From CAYLNK01 sp964384675 (lineage in GTDB: Bacteria; Acidobacteriota; Thermoanaerobaculia; UBA5066), in assembly GCA_964384675.1 (NCBI GenBank), contig CAYLNK010000022.1:1-37758 (forward strand): DNA of 37,758 nt, given 5' to 3'. A program made the translations under genes and the position numbers. The notes below the pieces were generated by a model, which ran no database searches, was not told where the DNA came from, and saw nothing but the letters and a program-made list of their open reading frames with translations. This document shows, piece by piece, positions 15,980-24,499 of the stretch (position 1 is its first letter; each line of letters opens with the position of its first letter).

Positions 15980-16909
15980 ATGTCCCTCGTCCGCCCCCCC
16001 CGGCTCGTTCCCGGCGACGTGATCGGCGTCGCCGCGACCGGCGGACCGTCCGATCCAGATGCGCTGGAGCGTGGAATCGGCCGACTCGAGGCCTTCGGCT
16101 ACCGGGTGAGGCTGGCGTCGAACGTCCGCTCGCGATCCGGGGTCCTGGGCCTCGCGGGATCCGACGCCGAGCGCGTGGCTGGCTACCTCGAGCTGGTCCG
16201 CGACCCCGAGGTGAAGGCGATCGTCTTCGCGCGCGGCGGTTACGGCACCGGCCGGCTCACTCCCCATCTCGACCCCGCGGAATTCCGCGCGAACCCGAAG
16301 ATCCACTGCGGCTTCTCGGACGTCACGGTCCTCGCCGGCTTCCTCCTGACGCGCTGCGGGATCCCGTCGTTCCACGGACCGATGGCCGCCGCCGACCTGG
16401 CGCGCGACCCCGATCCGCTGGCCGATCGCTACTTCCCGTCGATGCTGGAAGGCCGCGGCCCGTCGACGCTGGAGCTTCCGGAGGCGGACGTGCTGGTGCC
16501 GGGACACGCCCAGGGACCGCTCGTCGGCGGGTGCCTCTCGATCCTCGCGGCGATGGTGGGGAGCCCCGAGGAGATCGACTACGAAGGGGCGCTCGTGTTC
16601 CTCGAAGACGTGGCGGAAGGGGCGTACCGGATCGACCGGATGCTCGGAACCCTCATCCGGGCCGGGCGATTCGATAGAATCTCCGGTATCTTGATCGGCT
16701 CTCTCTCGGGGATCACGTTCGGCGGGGGCGAGGACCCCGGGCGGCTGCGCGAGCTGCTCGTGGAGCGTCTGTCGCCGCTCGGTGTCCCGGTGGCCGCCGG
16801 GCTGCCCGCCGGCCATCGCGGGACGAACGTGACACTTCCCATCGGGGCCCGCTCGAGCTGGGATCCGGAGGCGCGCGTCCTTCGCTTCCAGGAGGAGATC
16901 GTCACGTGA
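15980..16909 (+). CDS. LD-carboxypeptidase (peptidase family S66)
   Basis: The 309-residue protein matches LdcA/MccF-like S66 peptidases, with the Ser-Glu-His triad visible as S113 in GFSDVT, E209 in FLEDV and H279 in AGHRGTN. Other family marks are RGGYGTGRL and FHGPM. Most members cut the L,D-bond of murein tetrapeptides in the cytoplasm for cell-wall recycling. MccF-type peptidases that detoxify microcin-like compounds share the fold, so the exact substrate is uncertain. The ATG has no Shine-Dalgarno and a TAACCT hexamer exactly 6 nt upstream. It is divergent from rnpB, with only 22 bp between their starts. Confidence 0.9.
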   Translation: MSLVRPPRLVPGDVIGVAATGGPSDPDALERGIGRLEAFGYRVRLASNVRSRSGVLGLAGSDAERVAGYLELVRDPEVKAIVFARGGYGTGRLTPHLDPAEFRANPKIHCGFSDVTVLAGFLLTRCGIPSFHGPMAAADLARDPDPLADRYFPSMLEGRGPSTLELPEADVLVPGHAQGPLVGGCLSILAAMVGSPEEIDYEGALVFLEDVAEGAYRIDRMLGTLIRAGRFDRISGILIGSLSGITFGGGEDPGRLRELLVERLSPLGVPVAAGLPAGHRGTNVTLPIGARSSWDPEARVLRFQEEIVT

Positions 16910-16964
16910 TTCGGGGGCTCGGCGAAGCGAAGGCGAGGTACGTGCGGGAGGGCGGGAGCGAAGA

Positions 16965-17750
16965 ATGAAGGTCGTGCTGAAGTCCGGCGGCGGCTCGAGC
17001 GCGTTCGAGGACTACATCGCCCGCATCCCCGCGGGGGGCGTGATCTTCGACGAGGGCGAGGTCGGGACCGAGATGTACGTGATCCAGGCCGGCACCGTCG
17101 ACATCTTCAAGCGGATGAAGGACGGCGAGCCGAAGAAGATCGCCCAGCTCGAGAAGGGCGACTTCTTCGGGGAGATGTCGATCCTGGAGGACGTGCCGCG
17201 CACCGCGCTCGCGAAGGCGAACTCCGACGTCGAGCTGGTGAGGATCAACCAGTCGACGTTCGACGAGATGCTCCGCCACAACGGGGAGATCGCGGTCCGG
17301 ATGCTGCGGAAGCTCTCGCGCCGCCTCCGGGAGACGACGAAGATGATCGAGCAGCAGACCGGTGTGGCGCCGGTCCTCGAGGAGTCGTCCGACATCTTCT
17401 CGAAGGTCGCCGACCGGCACGAGATCTACCGCCTGATCCTCGATTCCAGCAACCAGGAGTTCTACCTGAACCGGGACGGGGAGACGACCGTCGGCCGGAT
17501 CGACCCGGTCACCGGGATCCGCCCCGACGTCGACCTCACGGACCTCGACACCCAGCGCTCGGTGTCGCGGCGGCACGCGAAGATCGTCCACAGCGGCGGC
17601 GAGTTCAAGCTGATCGAGGAGATCGGCACGATGAACGGGACGTTCGTGAACGGGCGTCGCGTCGCCACCGGCACGCCCGTCGTCTGCAAGGACGGGGACC
17701 GGCTCCGCTTCGGTCTGGTCGACATGACGTTCCGCGTGACGCAAGGCTAG
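16965..17750 (+). CDS. Cyclic-nucleotide-binding plus FHA domain protein
   Basis: The 261-residue protein joins a cyclic-nucleotide-binding domain (residues about 20-125; FDEGEVGTEMYVIQAGTV, GDFFGEMSIL...RTALAKA) to a C-terminal FHA domain (about 170-260; TVGR, SVSRRHA, GTMNGTFVNGRR). The phosphate-cassette FGEMSIL..RTA is well preserved, so binding of cAMP or a related ligand is plausible. FHA domains bind phosphothreonine. There is no helix-turn-helix, so it is a signalling adaptor and not a Crp-type transcription factor. A helical linker (RKLSRRLRETTKMIEQQ) may dimerise. Its TAG stop directly abuts the probable CTG start of recG. Confidence 0.9.
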   Translation: MKVVLKSGGGSSAFEDYIARIPAGGVIFDEGEVGTEMYVIQAGTVDIFKRMKDGEPKKIAQLEKGDFFGEMSILEDVPRTALAKANSDVELVRINQSTFDEMLRHNGEIAVRMLRKLSRRLRETTKMIEQQTGVAPVLEESSDIFSKVADRHEIYRLILDSSNQEFYLNRDGETTVGRIDPVTGIRPDVDLTDLDTQRSVSRRHAKIVHSGGEFKLIEEIGTMNGTFVNGRRVATGTPVVCKDGDRLRFGLVDMTFRVTQG

Positions 17751-19865
17751 CTGATCGCACTGAAGACCCCCTCGGTCTCGCCCTTCGACCCTCTCGCGAC
17801 CCTGCCGGGGATCGGCCCGACGCGGGGGGCGGAGCTGGCCGAGTCGGGGCTGACGCGAGTCCTCGACCTGCTGCTCCACCTGCCGTTCCGGTACGAGGAC
17901 CGCACCAAGCTGCTGCCGATCGGGTCGCTCGTGGCCGACGGACCGCCCTCCACCGTGCGGGGCCAGGTGATCTCGGCGCGCCTCGTGCGGACGCGGCGCC
18001 CCGGTTTCACGATCTTCGAGTCGATCCTGGACGACGGCACCGGCACCCTGCGCCTCGTCTTCTTCAATCAGCCGTACCTGGCGCGCTGGCTCACCGCGGG
18101 AAAGACCGCGTTCGTCTACGGGACGCCGTCGATCGCGCCGCGCTACCGGCGCGGTCTGGTGATGGAGAACCCGCAGCTCGAGCTCGAGGAGGAAGGGGAG
18201 AGCCTCTCCGTCGGCCGGGTCGTGCCGATCTACCGGAAGCTCCCCGGCCTCACCCCGCGCCTGCGCCGCCGGCTCGTCGCCGGCCTCCTCGACTCCCTCG
18301 CCGACCGGCTGCCCGAGCGTCTCCCGGACGAGATGGTGGCGCGTCTCGCGCTGCCGCGGCTGGGCGCCGCCCTGCGTGAGGCCCACTTCCCGGGGAGCGG
18401 CGGCGGCCCGGCGGACCCATTACCGTGGGAGGAGCGGACGTCGCCGTACCTCCTGCGCCTCGTCTTCGAGGAGTTCCTGGAGTTCCAGCTCGGGCTCCAG
18501 GCGCGTCGCCGCGAGCGGATCGAGCGGACGGCCCCACGCCTCCTCGCGACCGACGAGATCCGGACCCGCCTCCGCGCCGTGCTGCCGTTCCCGCTGACCG
18601 GGGCGCAGAAGAGAGTCATCCGGGAGATCGGCGACGACTTCCGCTCCGGCAAGCCGATGTACCGGTTGCTGCAGGGGGACGTCGGGAGCGGCAAGACGAT
18701 CGTCGCGGTGCTGTCGGCCGTCCTGGCGGCGGAGCTCGGCTACCAGACGGCGCTGATGGTGCCGACCGAGATCCTGGCGGAGCAGCACGCGTCCACGGTC
18801 TTCCGGCTCCTTTCGAAGACCGGCCTGAGGCCGGCGCTGCTGACGGGCCGCGTGAAGGGCAGGCCGCGCGCCGCCCTCCTCGACCAGCTGGCCGGCGGCC
18901 GGGTGAACGTCCTGATCGGCACCCACGCGCTCTTCTCCGATCCCGTCGCCTTCCACCGGCTGGGGCTGGTGGTGATCGACGAGCAGCACCGCTTCGGTGT
19001 GGCCCAGCGGGCCGCGCTGTCGTCGCAGGAGCTGCCGACGGGGGAGCGTCCGCACCTGCTGGTGATGTCGGCGACGCCGATCCCGCGCTCGCTCGCGCTG
19101 ACGCTGTACGGCGACCTGGACGTGTCGACGCTCGACGAGCGCCCGCCGGGCCGGCAGCCGATCGAAACCCGGGTCGTGTCGGACGCGGAGCGGGCGTCGG
19201 TGTTCCGCGAGGTGGAGGCCGAGCTTTCGGCGGGCGGCCAGGCGTACGTCGTCGTGCCGCTCGTGGAGGAGTCCGACACCATCGAGGCGGCGGCCGTCGA
19301 GAAGCACGCCGAGGAGGTCCGCAAGCTCCTGCCCGGGCGCCGCGTGGGGGTCGTGCACGGCCGCGTGCCGGCGGAGGAGCGCGAGCGCGTGATGGGGGAG
19401 TTCGCCGCGGGGCGGCTCGACGTGCTGGCGGCGACGACGGTGATCGAGGTGGGCGTGGACGTCGCGAACGCGTCCTTCCTCGTGGTCGAGAACGCCGAGC
19501 GGTTCGGCCTGGCCCAGCTCCACCAGCTGCGCGGACGGGTGGGCCGCGGCAGGCGCCGGTCGCATTGCGTTCTCCTCCACGGGAAGAAGACGTCTCTCGA
19601 ATCGCGCGAACGCCTCCTGGTGCTGGCGAAGACCGGGGACGGTTTCGTCGTGGCCGAGGAGGACCTGAAGCGGCGCGGGCCCGGCGACGCGCTCGGCACC
19701 CGGCAGAGCGGAGTCCCGCTCTTCAAGGTCGGCGATCTCTTCCGCGATCTGAAGTGGATGACCCGGGCCCGGGAGGAGGCGGCGCGGCTCCTGGCCGAGG
19801 GACGCAGCGGTCCGTTCGCCGAGCGGATCTTCTTCGAGAAGGACGTGCTCGCCTCGACCGACTGA
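17751..19865 (+). CDS. recG: ATP-dependent DNA helicase RecG, probable CTG start
   Basis: RecG signatures are complete. They are the N-terminal wedge start LPGIGPTRG...DLLLHLPFRYEDRT, Walker A GDVGSGKT, DEQH box (VIDEQHRFGVAQR), motif III MSATPIPR, and QLHQLRGRVGRG. It remodels stalled forks and Holliday junctions. The first ATG/GTG/TTG in frame is the GTG at 17931, but conserved wedge residues are encoded upstream of it. Between the previous TAG (17748) and this GTG the only near-cognate starts are CTG codons, notably at 17751 (adjoining the stop, AAGG 4 nt upstream) and 17760. From 17751 the product is 704 residues, close to E. coli RecG (693). The exact start remains uncertain. Confidence 0.9.
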   Translation: MIALKTPSVSPFDPLATLPGIGPTRGAELAESGLTRVLDLLLHLPFRYEDRTKLLPIGSLVADGPPSTVRGQVISARLVRTRRPGFTIFESILDDGTGTLRLVFFNQPYLARWLTAGKTAFVYGTPSIAPRYRRGLVMENPQLELEEEGESLSVGRVVPIYRKLPGLTPRLRRRLVAGLLDSLADRLPERLPDEMVARLALPRLGAALREAHFPGSGGGPADPLPWEERTSPYLLRLVFEEFLEFQLGLQARRRERIERTAPRLLATDEIRTRLRAVLPFPLTGAQKRVIREIGDDFRSGKPMYRLLQGDVGSGKTIVAVLSAVLAAELGYQTALMVPTEILAEQHASTVFRLLSKTGLRPALLTGRVKGRPRAALLDQLAGGRVNVLIGTHALFSDPVAFHRLGLVVIDEQHRFGVAQRAALSSQELPTGERPHLLVMSATPIPRSLALTLYGDLDVSTLDERPPGRQPIETRVVSDAERASVFREVEAELSAGGQAYVVVPLVEESDTIEAAAVEKHAEEVRKLLPGRRVGVVHGRVPAEERERVMGEFAAGRLDVLAATTVIEVGVDVANASFLVVENAERFGLAQLHQLRGRVGRGRRRSHCVLLHGKKTSLESRERLLVLAKTGDGFVVAEEDLKRRGPGDALGTRQSGVPLFKVGDLFRDLKWMTRAREEAARLLAEGRSGPFAERIFFEKDVLASTD

Positions 19866-19875
19866 GAGCCTGTGG

Positions 19876-19881
19876 CATCCT
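19876..19881 (+). promoter_or_regulatory. Possible extended -10 of the STAS gene
   Basis: CATCCT preceded by TGG (a TGn extended -10 pattern) lies exactly 6 nt before the GTG at 19888, the same geometry as the other leaderless candidates. It is a weak match, and read-through from recG (stop at 19865) is also possible. Confidence 0.3.
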
Positions 19882-19887
19882 CGGGAC

Positions 19888-20256
19888 GTGGAGATCGGCC
19901 TCAGGACGGACGGGAAGCTCGCGGCCTTGAAGGTCTCCGGCGACGTGGCGATGGCCGACACCGGCGCCCTCTCGAGCTACATCGGCGTGGCCCGCGAGAA
20001 CGGGGCGGTGCGCTGCATCCTGGACCTGGCGGGCTGCTCGAGCCTGCCCACGACGATCCTGGCGCTCCTGATGCGGGAGGCTCAGAAGCTGGCCGACGCC
20101 GGGGGCGTGCTGGTCCTGTCCGGCGTCGGAGAGCAGAACCCGTTCCTGGCGCAGGCGGTGACCTCCGGGAAGTTCCCGCACTACCGCACCGTTGAGCAGG
20201 CGTGGGAGGCGGAGGCCCTGAGGGCGGTCGAGGGCGACGTGCCCACGGCCGATTGA
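19888..20256 (+). CDS. STAS-domain protein (anti-sigma antagonist-like)
   Basis: This 122-residue single-domain protein shows the STAS pattern: strand DGKLAALKVSGDVAMADTGAL, then RCILDLAGCSSLPTTILALLMREAQKLADAGG and VLVLSGV. In anti-sigma antagonists such as SpoIIAA the conserved position after DL is a phosphorylatable Ser or Thr; here the LAGCSSLP loop offers candidate serines. No anti-sigma kinase or sigma factor gene is adjacent, so the partner is unknown. The start is GTG without a Shine-Dalgarno. Its TGA stop lies inside the -35 box of the next promoter. Confidence 0.78.
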   Translation: MEIGLRTDGKLAALKVSGDVAMADTGALSSYIGVARENGAVRCILDLAGCSSLPTTILALLMREAQKLADAGGVLVLSGVGEQNPFLAQAVTSGKFPHYRTVEQAWEAEALRAVEGDVPTAD

Positions 20257-20281
20257 CGCTCCGGGACCCCTCACATAGCAT
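20253..20281 (+). promoter_or_regulatory. Sigma-70-type promoter of the M50/trpS/scp operon
   Basis: TTGACG (20253-20258), a 17-bp spacer, then TAGCAT (20276-20281) is one of the two best -35/-10 pairs in the window. It overlaps the STAS stop codon. The predicted start near 20288 gives a leader of about 30 nt with AGGAAA 6 nt before the TTG start. Confidence 0.65.
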
Positions 20282-20317
20282 CCGTCTCTTCGCGCGTCCG
20301 CGCGCAGGAAAGCCATC

Positions 20318-20971
20318 TTGAGCCCAGACAAGCTCCCCCAAATCGCCCTCGATGTGGCGGTCCTGCTGTTCGCCGTCTCGTTCCACGAGTCCGCCCACGG
20401 CTGGGTGGCGCTCAAGTGCGGCGACACGACCGCCCGCGACCTCGGCCGGATCACGATGAACCCGCTCCGGCACATCGACCCGGTCGGCAGCATCCTCCTG
20501 CCGGTGCTCCTCGCCATCGCGGGCGCGCCGGTGTTCGGCTGGGCGCGTCCGGTACCGATCTCGCTCCGGGGGGTCCCGAACCCTCGGCGCGCCAACCTCC
20601 TCATCTCGGCCGCGGGTCCTCTCTCGAACCTGCTCCTGACGGTCTGCTTCGCCGTGGCGGTCTTCCTGATCCACCCCTACGTGCCGCCGAACGACCGGAC
20701 CGGCACGCTCTTCGTGCTCCAGCGCTTCGCCCTGGTCTCGGTGGTCATCAACTTCATGCTCGCGGTGTTCAACCTGCTCCCGATCCCGCCGCTGGACGGC
20801 TTCGGCGTGCTCGAGAGCCTGATGCCGGCCCGGTTCATCCCCGTCGCGATCTGGCTCCGCCGCTACGGCATCGTCATCTTCTTCGTGATGATCTTCACGG
20901 GCGCCGCGAACGCCATCCTGGGGCCCGCGCAGACGCTGATCATCAACCTGCTCGTCGGAGGGCTCTCATGA
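20318..20971 (+). CDS. Site-2 protease family membrane metalloprotease (M50)
   Basis: The 217-residue protein has HESAH (H23, E24, H27) in the first membrane helix and the third zinc ligand D160 in NLLPIPPLDG, plus the NP-rich motif AAGPLSN. About five to six membrane segments are seen. This is the short, PDZ-less S2P/rhomboid-like-context subgroup that commonly precedes trpS and scpA. Substrates are unknown. The TTG start at 20318 has AGGAAA 6 nt upstream. The stop overlaps trpS as ATGA. Confidence 0.9.
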   Translation: MSPDKLPQIALDVAVLLFAVSFHESAHGWVALKCGDTTARDLGRITMNPLRHIDPVGSILLPVLLAIAGAPVFGWARPVPISLRGVPNPRRANLLISAAGPLSNLLLTVCFAVAVFLIHPYVPPNDRTGTLFVLQRFALVSVVINFMLAVFNLLPIPPLDGFGVLESLMPARFIPVAIWLRRYGIVIFFVMIFTGAANAILGPAQTLIINLLVGGLS

Positions 20972-21969
20972 CCGACTCGACCCCGTCCCCCGCCAGGAAG
21001 ATCGTCCTCTCCGGCCTCCGGCCGACGGGACGGGTCCACCTCGGCAACTACTGGGGGGCGGTGAAGAACTGGGTCGACCTGCAGGAGTCGTACGACTGCC
21101 GCTACTTCGTCGCCGACCTCCACGCGCTGACGACCGACTACGCCGATACGTCGTCGGTGAGGCAGTCGACGCTCGAGGCGGTGTCCGACTGGCTCTCGGT
21201 CGGTCTCGACCCGGAGAAGTCCGTGATCTACGTGCAGTCGCGCGTGCCCCAGGCCGCCGAGCTGGCGCTCGTCCTGGGGATGATCACGCCGCTCGGCTGG
21301 CTGGAGCGCGTGCCGACGTACAAGGAGCAGCAGGAGCAGCTCCGCGACCGCGACCTCGCGACCTTCGGGTTCCTCGGCTATCCCGTGCTGATGACGGCCG
21401 ACATCGCGCTCCACCTGGCGCACTTCGTCCCGGTGGGGAAGGACCAGGAGAGCCACCTCGAGATCTGCCGCGAGATCGTGCGCCGCTTCAACGGCCTCTA
21501 CGGCGACGTGTTCCCCGAGCCCCAGGCGCTCTTCACGGCGACGCCGAAGGTGCCGGGCCTCGACGCCCGGAAGATGTCCAAGAGCTACAACAACACGATC
21601 GCGCTCTCCGACTCCGCCGCCGAGGTCACCACCAAGGTGATGTCGATGGTGACCGACCCGAAGCGCGCGCGGCGCGCCGACCCGGGCGACCCCGACACGT
21701 GCAACCTCTTCCCGTTCCACCAGCTCTACTCGCCGAAGGACGAGGTCGCCGCCGTGGACGCCGAGTGCCGCACGGCCGCACGCGGCTGCGTCGACTGCAA
21801 GAAGCACCTGATCCGGAACATGAACGCGGCGCTCGATCCCGTGAGGGAGAAGCGCGCCGCGCTGACGCCGGCGCTCGTCCGCGACGTCCTGGAGACCGGC
21901 AACGCGCGCGCCCGCGCGCTCGCCACGGAGACGATGGAGAAGGTCTCCGGCGCGATGAGCCTCCTCTGA
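20968..21969 (+). CDS. trpS: Tryptophanyl-tRNA synthetase
   Basis: The 333-residue class I synthetase has the HIGH-type motif as VHLGN (residues 23-27) and KMSKS at 202-206. The first residues LSGLRPTGRVHLGNYWGA are typical of TrpRS. It charges tRNA-Trp with tryptophan using ATP. The ATG overlaps the protease stop (ATGA), and its own TGA overlaps the scpA ATG (TGATG), so translation is coupled along the operon. The C-terminal region contains a RGCVDCKK segment seen in bacterial TrpRS. Confidence 0.97.
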   Translation: MTDSTPSPARKIVLSGLRPTGRVHLGNYWGAVKNWVDLQESYDCRYFVADLHALTTDYADTSSVRQSTLEAVSDWLSVGLDPEKSVIYVQSRVPQAAELALVLGMITPLGWLERVPTYKEQQEQLRDRDLATFGFLGYPVLMTADIALHLAHFVPVGKDQESHLEICREIVRRFNGLYGDVFPEPQALFTATPKVPGLDARKMSKSYNNTIALSDSAAEVTTKVMSMVTDPKRARRADPGDPDTCNLFPFHQLYSPKDEVAAVDAECRTAARGCVDCKKHLIRNMNAALDPVREKRAALTPALVRDVLETGNARARALATETMEKVSGAMSLL

Positions 21970-22781
21970 TGACCGAGGGCGTCCGGATCCCGGTCCCGGC
22001 GGGCCTCGAGTCCCTGCAGCCGTACCCGGTGAGGCTGCCGCAGTTCGAGGGACCGCTCGACCTGCTGCTGCACCTGATCCGGAAGAACGACCTCGACATC
22101 CGCAACCTCGAGGTGTTCCAGATCTGCCGGCAGTACCACGAGTACCTGATGCTGATGGTGGAGCTCGACCTCGAGGTGGCCGGCGAGTTCCTCTACGTCG
22201 AGTCGCTCCTGGTGCAGATCAAGTCGGCGCTGGTGCTGCCGCGCCCGGTGACCGAGGACGGACGGCCCGTGGAGGACCCGCGCGAGGAGCTGGTCCGGCG
22301 GCTCCTCGAGTACCGGCGCTACAAGGCCGCCGCCGAGGCCCTCCACGAGAAGGAGATGGTGCGGCTCGGCCTCTGGTCGCGTCCGCCCACACCGGTCGAG
22401 ACGCCCGAGGGCGAGGCCGAGGAGACCGACCTCTCCGAGGTGTCGCTCTTCGACCTCCTCACGTTCTTCAAGGGCACCCTGGACCGGTACCGCGCCGCGC
22501 ATCCCCCGGCGATGGAGATCGCGCACGCGAGGTACTCGATCAAGACGAAGATGGAGGACATGGTGGGTCGGGTGCGCGAAGGGTCCGGACCGGTGCCGCT
22601 GGTCGAGGTGTTCCGCTCGCTCTCCGGGCGGGCCGAGGCGATCGCGGTCTTCCTGGCGGTCCTCGAGCTCCTCCGCCTCGGCTTCGTGCGGGCGCTCCAG
22701 TCCGAGGAGTTCGGGGAGATCTACCTGGAAGGGACGGGCACGGAGATGTCGCTCGCGAACTACGAAGAGGCTTACAAGTAG
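21969..22781 (+). CDS. scpA: Segregation and condensation protein A
   Basis: The 270-residue kleisin has the ScpA N-terminal pattern FEGPLDLLLHLIRKNDLDIRNLEV and the coiled EFLYVESLLVQIKSALVLP segment, with the winged-helix C-terminus (EIYLEGTGTEM). It bridges SMC heads with ScpB to form the condensin complex that compacts and segregates the chromosome; smc is not in the window. The start overlaps the trpS stop by one base and its stop directly abuts the scpB ATG. Confidence 0.95.
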   Translation: MTEGVRIPVPAGLESLQPYPVRLPQFEGPLDLLLHLIRKNDLDIRNLEVFQICRQYHEYLMLMVELDLEVAGEFLYVESLLVQIKSALVLPRPVTEDGRPVEDPREELVRRLLEYRRYKAAAEALHEKEMVRLGLWSRPPTPVETPEGEAEETDLSEVSLFDLLTFFKGTLDRYRAAHPPAMEIAHARYSIKTKMEDMVGRVREGSGPVPLVEVFRSLSGRAEAIAVFLAVLELLRLGFVRALQSEEFGEIYLEGTGTEMSLANYEEAYK

Positions 22782-23663
22782 ATGACGGACGAGGTGGAGA
22801 AGCCGGAGAGCCCCGCGGCGCCGGAGCCCGACGAGACGATGCCGGAGCGCGACCAGACGTCGCCGGTGCCGGAGGAGACCTCACCCGAGCCCTCGCCTGC
22901 CCCCGAGCCAGAGGTCGCCTCCGGTCCCGTCGTCGCCACGCCCGACGCCGTCGCGGCGATCGAAGCACTTCTCTACGCCTCCGGCAAGCCGGCGCCGATC
23001 GACAAGCTGGCGGAGGCCGCGGAGCTGGACGTCGAGATGGCCGAGGCCGCCGTGGTCGCGCTCGAGGCGATCGTCAACGTGGAGGGGCGCGGCATCCGGC
23101 TCGAGCGTGTGGGAGGCGGGATCCGGATCGTCTCGCGTATCGAGTACGACTATCCGATCCGCCGGCTGCTGGGCCTGGACGGCAAGACGAAGCTGACGAT
23201 CGCCGCTCTCGAGACGCTCTCGATCATCGCGTACCGCCAGCCGGTCACCGCCCCCGAGATCGCCGAGCTGCGCGGCGTCAACTCCGCGTCCTCGGTGCGG
23301 ACGCTCCTCGACCGGAAGCTGATCACGACGGCCGGCCGCAAGGAGGTCGTCGGGATGCCGTTCCTCTACAAGACGACCAAGGAATTCCTCGTCCACTTCG
23401 GCCTCTCCGACCTGAAGGAGCTGCCGAAGCCGGAGGAGCTCGAGGCGCTGTACGGCATCGAGACGCCGCCGCCGCCCGAGCCCGCTCAGACCGAGCTTTT
23501 CCCCTCGGACGAGCCGGCCGCCTCGGAGGAGCTTCCCGGATCTTCAGACGAGGCTCACGTCTCCACCGGGCCCGCTCCCGCCGACCCCGTCGACGAGCCG
23601 GTCGCCGGGGAGCGCGCGGAGCAGGCGACGCCGGCCGCCGAGCCGACGGAAAGCGAGGGCTGA
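22782..23663 (+). CDS. scpB: Segregation and condensation protein B
   Basis: The 293-residue protein contains the two winged-helix domains of ScpB (AIEALLYASGKPAPIDKLAE; TIAALETLSIIAYRQPVTAPEIAELRGVNS; KEVVGMPFLYKTTKEFLVHFGL). The conserved core, residues about 50-220, is flanked by long Pro/Glu/Ala-rich acidic tails at both ends (about 50 and 70 residues) that should be disordered. It works with ScpA and SMC. There is no gap to scpA, and the TGA overlaps the ATG of the pseudouridine synthase. Confidence 0.94.
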   Translation: MTDEVEKPESPAAPEPDETMPERDQTSPVPEETSPEPSPAPEPEVASGPVVATPDAVAAIEALLYASGKPAPIDKLAEAAELDVEMAEAAVVALEAIVNVEGRGIRLERVGGGIRIVSRIEYDYPIRRLLGLDGKTKLTIAALETLSIIAYRQPVTAPEIAELRGVNSASSVRTLLDRKLITTAGRKEVVGMPFLYKTTKEFLVHFGLSDLKELPKPEELEALYGIETPPPPEPAQTELFPSDEPAASEELPGSSDEAHVSTGPAPADPVDEPVAGERAEQATPAAEPTESEG

Positions 23664-24499
23664 TGGGCGCCGAGCGACTCCAGAAGATCCTCTCCGCGGC
23701 CGGTGTGGCGTCGCGACGCGCCGCCGAGGAGGTCATCCTCGAGGGGAGGGTGACGGTCAACGGCCAGCGGGTCACCGAGCTCGGCGCGAAGGCCGACCTC
23801 CAGAAGGACCACGTCAAGGTGGACGGCAAGCTGATCCGCGTGCCGACCACGCACCGCTACATCCTGATGAACAAGCCGAAAGGGCTCATCACGACGAAGG
23901 ACGACCCGGACCGCCGTCCCACGGTGTTCGGGCTCCTCCAGGGGCGCGTCGGCGAGCACGTCGTCCCGGTGGGTCGGCTCGACCTGGACTCCGAGGGTCT
24001 CCTCATCCTGACCGACGACGGCGCGCTGGTGCAGAAGCTGACGCACCCGTCGGGCGGCTGCCGGAAGGAGTACGAGGTCAAGGTCTCGGGCATCCCGACG
24101 CCGGAGAAGCTCGAGAAGCTGGCGCGCGGCGTCGTGCTGGACGAGGGCGTGCGCACCGCGCCGGCGGCGCTCGAGCTGATCAAGGTGACCCCGGAACGGA
24201 ACGGAGCGGGCGGGAACGCCTGGGTCCGGGTGATCCTGGGCGAGGGACGCTCGCGCCAGATCCGGAAGATGCTCGCGTCGGTGGGGCACCCGGTCTCGAA
24301 GCTGCGCCGGGTTGCGATCGGCCCGGTTCGCGACAAGCACCTCAAGCCGGGCGGGTTCCGCGACCTGACCGACGCCGAGGTGAAGGCCCTCTACGCGATC
24401 CCGGCGGCCGTGCGCGGCGCCGCCGTGGTGCGACCCCGGAGGCCCGTCGCGCCCGCCCCCTCCCCCCGGAAGCGAGGTGCGCATGGCCCCCGGTCGTAA
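23663..24499 (+). CDS. rRNA pseudouridine synthase, RsuA/RluB family
   Basis: The 278-residue enzyme has an N-terminal S4 RNA-binding domain (RLQKILSAAGVASRRAAEEVILEG) and the catalytic GRLDLDSEGLLILT with nucleophilic D107. The Y-containing motif RYILMNKPKG and EGRSRQIRKML complete the RsuA/RluB subfamily pattern. Placement after scpA-scpB favours RluB-type modification of 23S rRNA, but RsuA/RluF activity cannot be excluded. The C-terminal 35 residues are basic and proline-rich. The gene overlaps the next start by 17 bp. Confidence 0.92.
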   Translation: MGAERLQKILSAAGVASRRAAEEVILEGRVTVNGQRVTELGAKADLQKDHVKVDGKLIRVPTTHRYILMNKPKGLITTKDDPDRRPTVFGLLQGRVGEHVVPVGRLDLDSEGLLILTDDGALVQKLTHPSGGCRKEYEVKVSGIPTPEKLEKLARGVVLDEGVRTAPAALELIKVTPERNGAGGNAWVRVILGEGRSRQIRKMLASVGHPVSKLRRVAIGPVRDKHLKPGGFRDLTDAEVKALYAIPAAVRGAAVVRPRRPVAPAPSPRKRGAHGPRS

